Positions 24,176 to 25,462 of a DNA stretch of 25,462 bases are shown here, piece after piece; the first letter of the stretch is position 1; each line of letters opens with the position of its first letter. The stretch is taken from the NCBI GenBank assembly GCA_011390435.1, contig JAABSK010000011.1, positions 1 through 25,462 of the forward strand, read 5' to 3'. The notes under the pieces were generated by a model. The model did not search any database. It saw only the letters and a list, made by a program, of their open reading frames with translations, and was not told the DNA's origin. Both the position numbers and the translations under genes were made by a program. The DNA comes from Desulfobacteraceae bacterium (GTDB lineage Bacteria; Desulfobacterota; Desulfobacteria; Desulfobacterales; Desulfobacteraceae).

Positions 24176-25462
24176 TTGAGTTTCCTTTGTTTTGGAAGAG
24201 AGAAAAAAAAGGTAGCGCCTTCATCTTGAGCGGATTCCAGCCAGAGTTTGCCGTTATGGCGGTCAATAATTTTTTTACACAGGGCAAGACCGATACCGGT
24301 CCCGGAATATTCCTGCCGGGTGTGCAGCCGCTGAAAAATCATAAAGATCCGTTCGTGAAACCGGGGGGCAATGCCAATGCCGTTATCTTTAACAAAAAAG
24401 CAGTATTCATCTGTTGTTTCGTGACAGCCGATTTCAATAATAACGGTATGATTTTCATTGTACTTGATCGCATTTGTCAGTAAGTTCTGGAACAGACTTG
24501 TGATCTGAGTGCGATCCACAATGACTTCCGGAAGGTCGCGCACGGCGATCTGTATCTTTTTTTCCTGAAAACCAGATGTGAGCGTTTCAGAAATCCGGGT
24601 GATCACTCTGTGCAGGTCTGTTGGCTTCAAAACAAGATCCTGCGTGTTGACGCGGGACAGACGCAGCAGGTCATTGATCAGTCCCTGCATTCGCCTTCCG
24701 GCATTGATTGCCCGCTCAATATAGTGCACGCCTTTTTCATCCAGAAGGTGTGTATATCTGGATTCCAGAAGCTGAAGAAATCCGACAACCGCCCGCAGAG
24801 GCTCCTGGAGATCGTGGGAGGCCACATAGGCAAATTGCTGGAGCTCTGCATTGGATCTTTCCAGATCCGCCAGTGTCTGTTTCAGCGAGGCTTCCATGTT
24901 GAGCCGTTCTGTCAGATCGACAAAAGTGGCCAGAAAATGGTCATGAACAGCAGTGCCGGAGATAATGACATTCCGGGTTTCTCCGTTCTTGCAGGTCATC
25001 TGGTATTCAACAGGGTCGATATCAATATGAAAGGTTTTTGCCCGGTTGACAGCTTCTGCCCAGGTGGTTTTGACCCATTGCCGGTATTTCGGGTCTGGAT
25101 AAACCTTTTCCCACCAGCTGTCCAGGGTTGGAATATCAGCCAATGTATACCCGAAAACCTGAGTGAGTTTCGGGTTGATGTCCAGAATAATGCCGTTGTC
25201 TTTGGCAAAGCACATGGGAATCGCAGCGGAATGAAAAAGCATTTTGAATTTGCTTTCACTTTTCTGAAGGGTTTGTTCAGCCTGTTTGCGGTCCTGAATT
25301 TCCTGTACTAAAGATTTTGTCTTACGGGCAATTTCCTTTTTCATGGCCCACAGCCCGATGATCGTGATCAAAAAAAATAAAGGTGTCACAATCAATGCCA
25401 GGGCTTTGGCCAGCGTTTTCCACCCGGGACCTGTCTGTTGCAGGATCGGGCCGAACCATTTT
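24172..25462 (-). CDS. PAS-containing sensor histidine kinase (5' partial)
   Basis: The 3' part of a membrane histidine kinase; the frame stays open to the window edge, so the start is outside. The visible chain begins KWFGPILQQT on the likely periplasmic side, then a membrane segment (about 25410-25345), a short coiled coil, a PAS domain (about 25250-24910), a HisKA domain with the phospho-acceptor His in VASHDLQEPLR (codon near 24815), and a HATPase domain with N box NLLTNAIKYN, DNGIGIAP and GTGIGLAL. The kinase core resembles Cph1-type enzymes that pair with Rcp1-like regulators, as encoded next. The TTG near 25395 is inside the membrane segment and is not a credible start. The periplasmic sensor part cannot be seen. 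Confidence 0.9.
   Translation of the reverse strand, partial: KWFGPILQQTGPGWKTLAKALALIVTPLFFLITIIGLWAMKKEIARKTKSLVQEIQDRKQAEQTLQKSESKFKMLFHSAAIPMCFAKDNGIILDINPKLTQVFGYTLADIPTLDSWWEKVYPDPKYRQWVKTTWAEAVNRAKTFHIDIDPVEYQMTCKNGETRNVIISGTAVHDHFLATFVDLTERLNMEASLKQTLADLERSNAELQQFAYVASHDLQEPLRAVVGFLQLLESRYTHLLDEKGVHYIERAINAGRRMQGLINDLLRLSRVNTQDLVLKPTDLHRVITRISETLTSGFQEKKIQIAVRDLPEVIVDRTQITSLFQNLLTNAIKYNENHTVIIEIGCHETTDEYCFFVKDNGIGIAPRFHERIFMIFQRLHTRQEYSGTGIGLALCKKIIDRHNGKLWLESAQDEGATFFFSLPKQRKLK

Noticed and set aside
25393..25395. TTG as the start of the histidine kinase
   Set aside because: It is in the middle of the membrane segment and the frame is open to the window end, so the gene is truncated by the window.

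Overview
This window looks like chromosomal core DNA from a sulfate-reducing Desulfobacterota bacterium, probably Desulfobacteraceae. That placement is inference from gene content: a HU/IHF-holB-ricT-metG block, a CysK/CysRS-like fusion, LptD, a small acidic 2[4Fe-4S] ferredoxin, and a regulator with a C-terminal double CxxC tail. Base composition looks even throughout. I saw no insertion sequences, phage genes, CRISPR arrays, tRNA or rRNA. Coding density is very high and no gene-free stretch reaches 300 bases; the longest is 3380-3540.

Layout. (1) Positions 1-2310, + strand: the 3' end of an rlmB-type 23S rRNA methyltransferase, a ComF-family phosphoribosyltransferase and an alpha/beta hydrolase, nearly contiguous. 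(2) 2276-3379, - strand: a CNNM/CorC-like membrane protein whose 3' end overlaps the hydrolase, with a near-consensus promoter at 3454-3482. (3) 3541-4449, + strand: an MBL-fold hydrolase. (4) 4466-11776, - strand, read right to left: a transpeptidase-only penicillin-binding protein, a 1232-residue GlmS relative, a ThDP-dependent enzyme and a transglutaminase/cysteine-protease-like lipoprotein, with gaps of 36 and 46 bases and one 4-base overlap, so probably one transcript. (5) 11849-15906, - strand: HU/IHF, holB, ricT and metG, touching or overlapping, behind a candidate promoter at 15951-15979. (6) 15984-18727, - strand: lptD overlapping a NusG-paralogue gene. (7) 18841-22091, + strand: a CysK/CysRS-like fusion translationally coupled to an unknown 322-residue protein. 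(8) 22208-22396: a ferredoxin gene with its own promoter, strong ribosome site and hairpin terminator. (9) 22530-25462, - strand: a histidine kinase (5' end outside the window), a CheY/Rcp1-like regulator and a REC-GAF regulator, coupled by two 4-base overlaps.

The two most interesting proteins are enzymes rebuilt on familiar scaffolds. The CysK/CysRS fusion keeps a normal-looking cysteine synthase half and the synthetase zinc ligands, but its HIGH motif reads NVGQ and its KMSKS region reads SFGGS, so the second half may no longer be an ordinary cysteinyl-tRNA synthetase. The giant GlmS relative retains the recognised glutaminase and isomerase residues, but its catalytic cysteine is residue 46 rather than 2, and it carries a large internal insertion and a C-terminal extension of about 200 residues beyond the normal end of GlmS. 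The neighbours suggest that envelope precursor supply (GlmS-like, PBP, LptD) and sulfur/cysteine metabolism are major themes.
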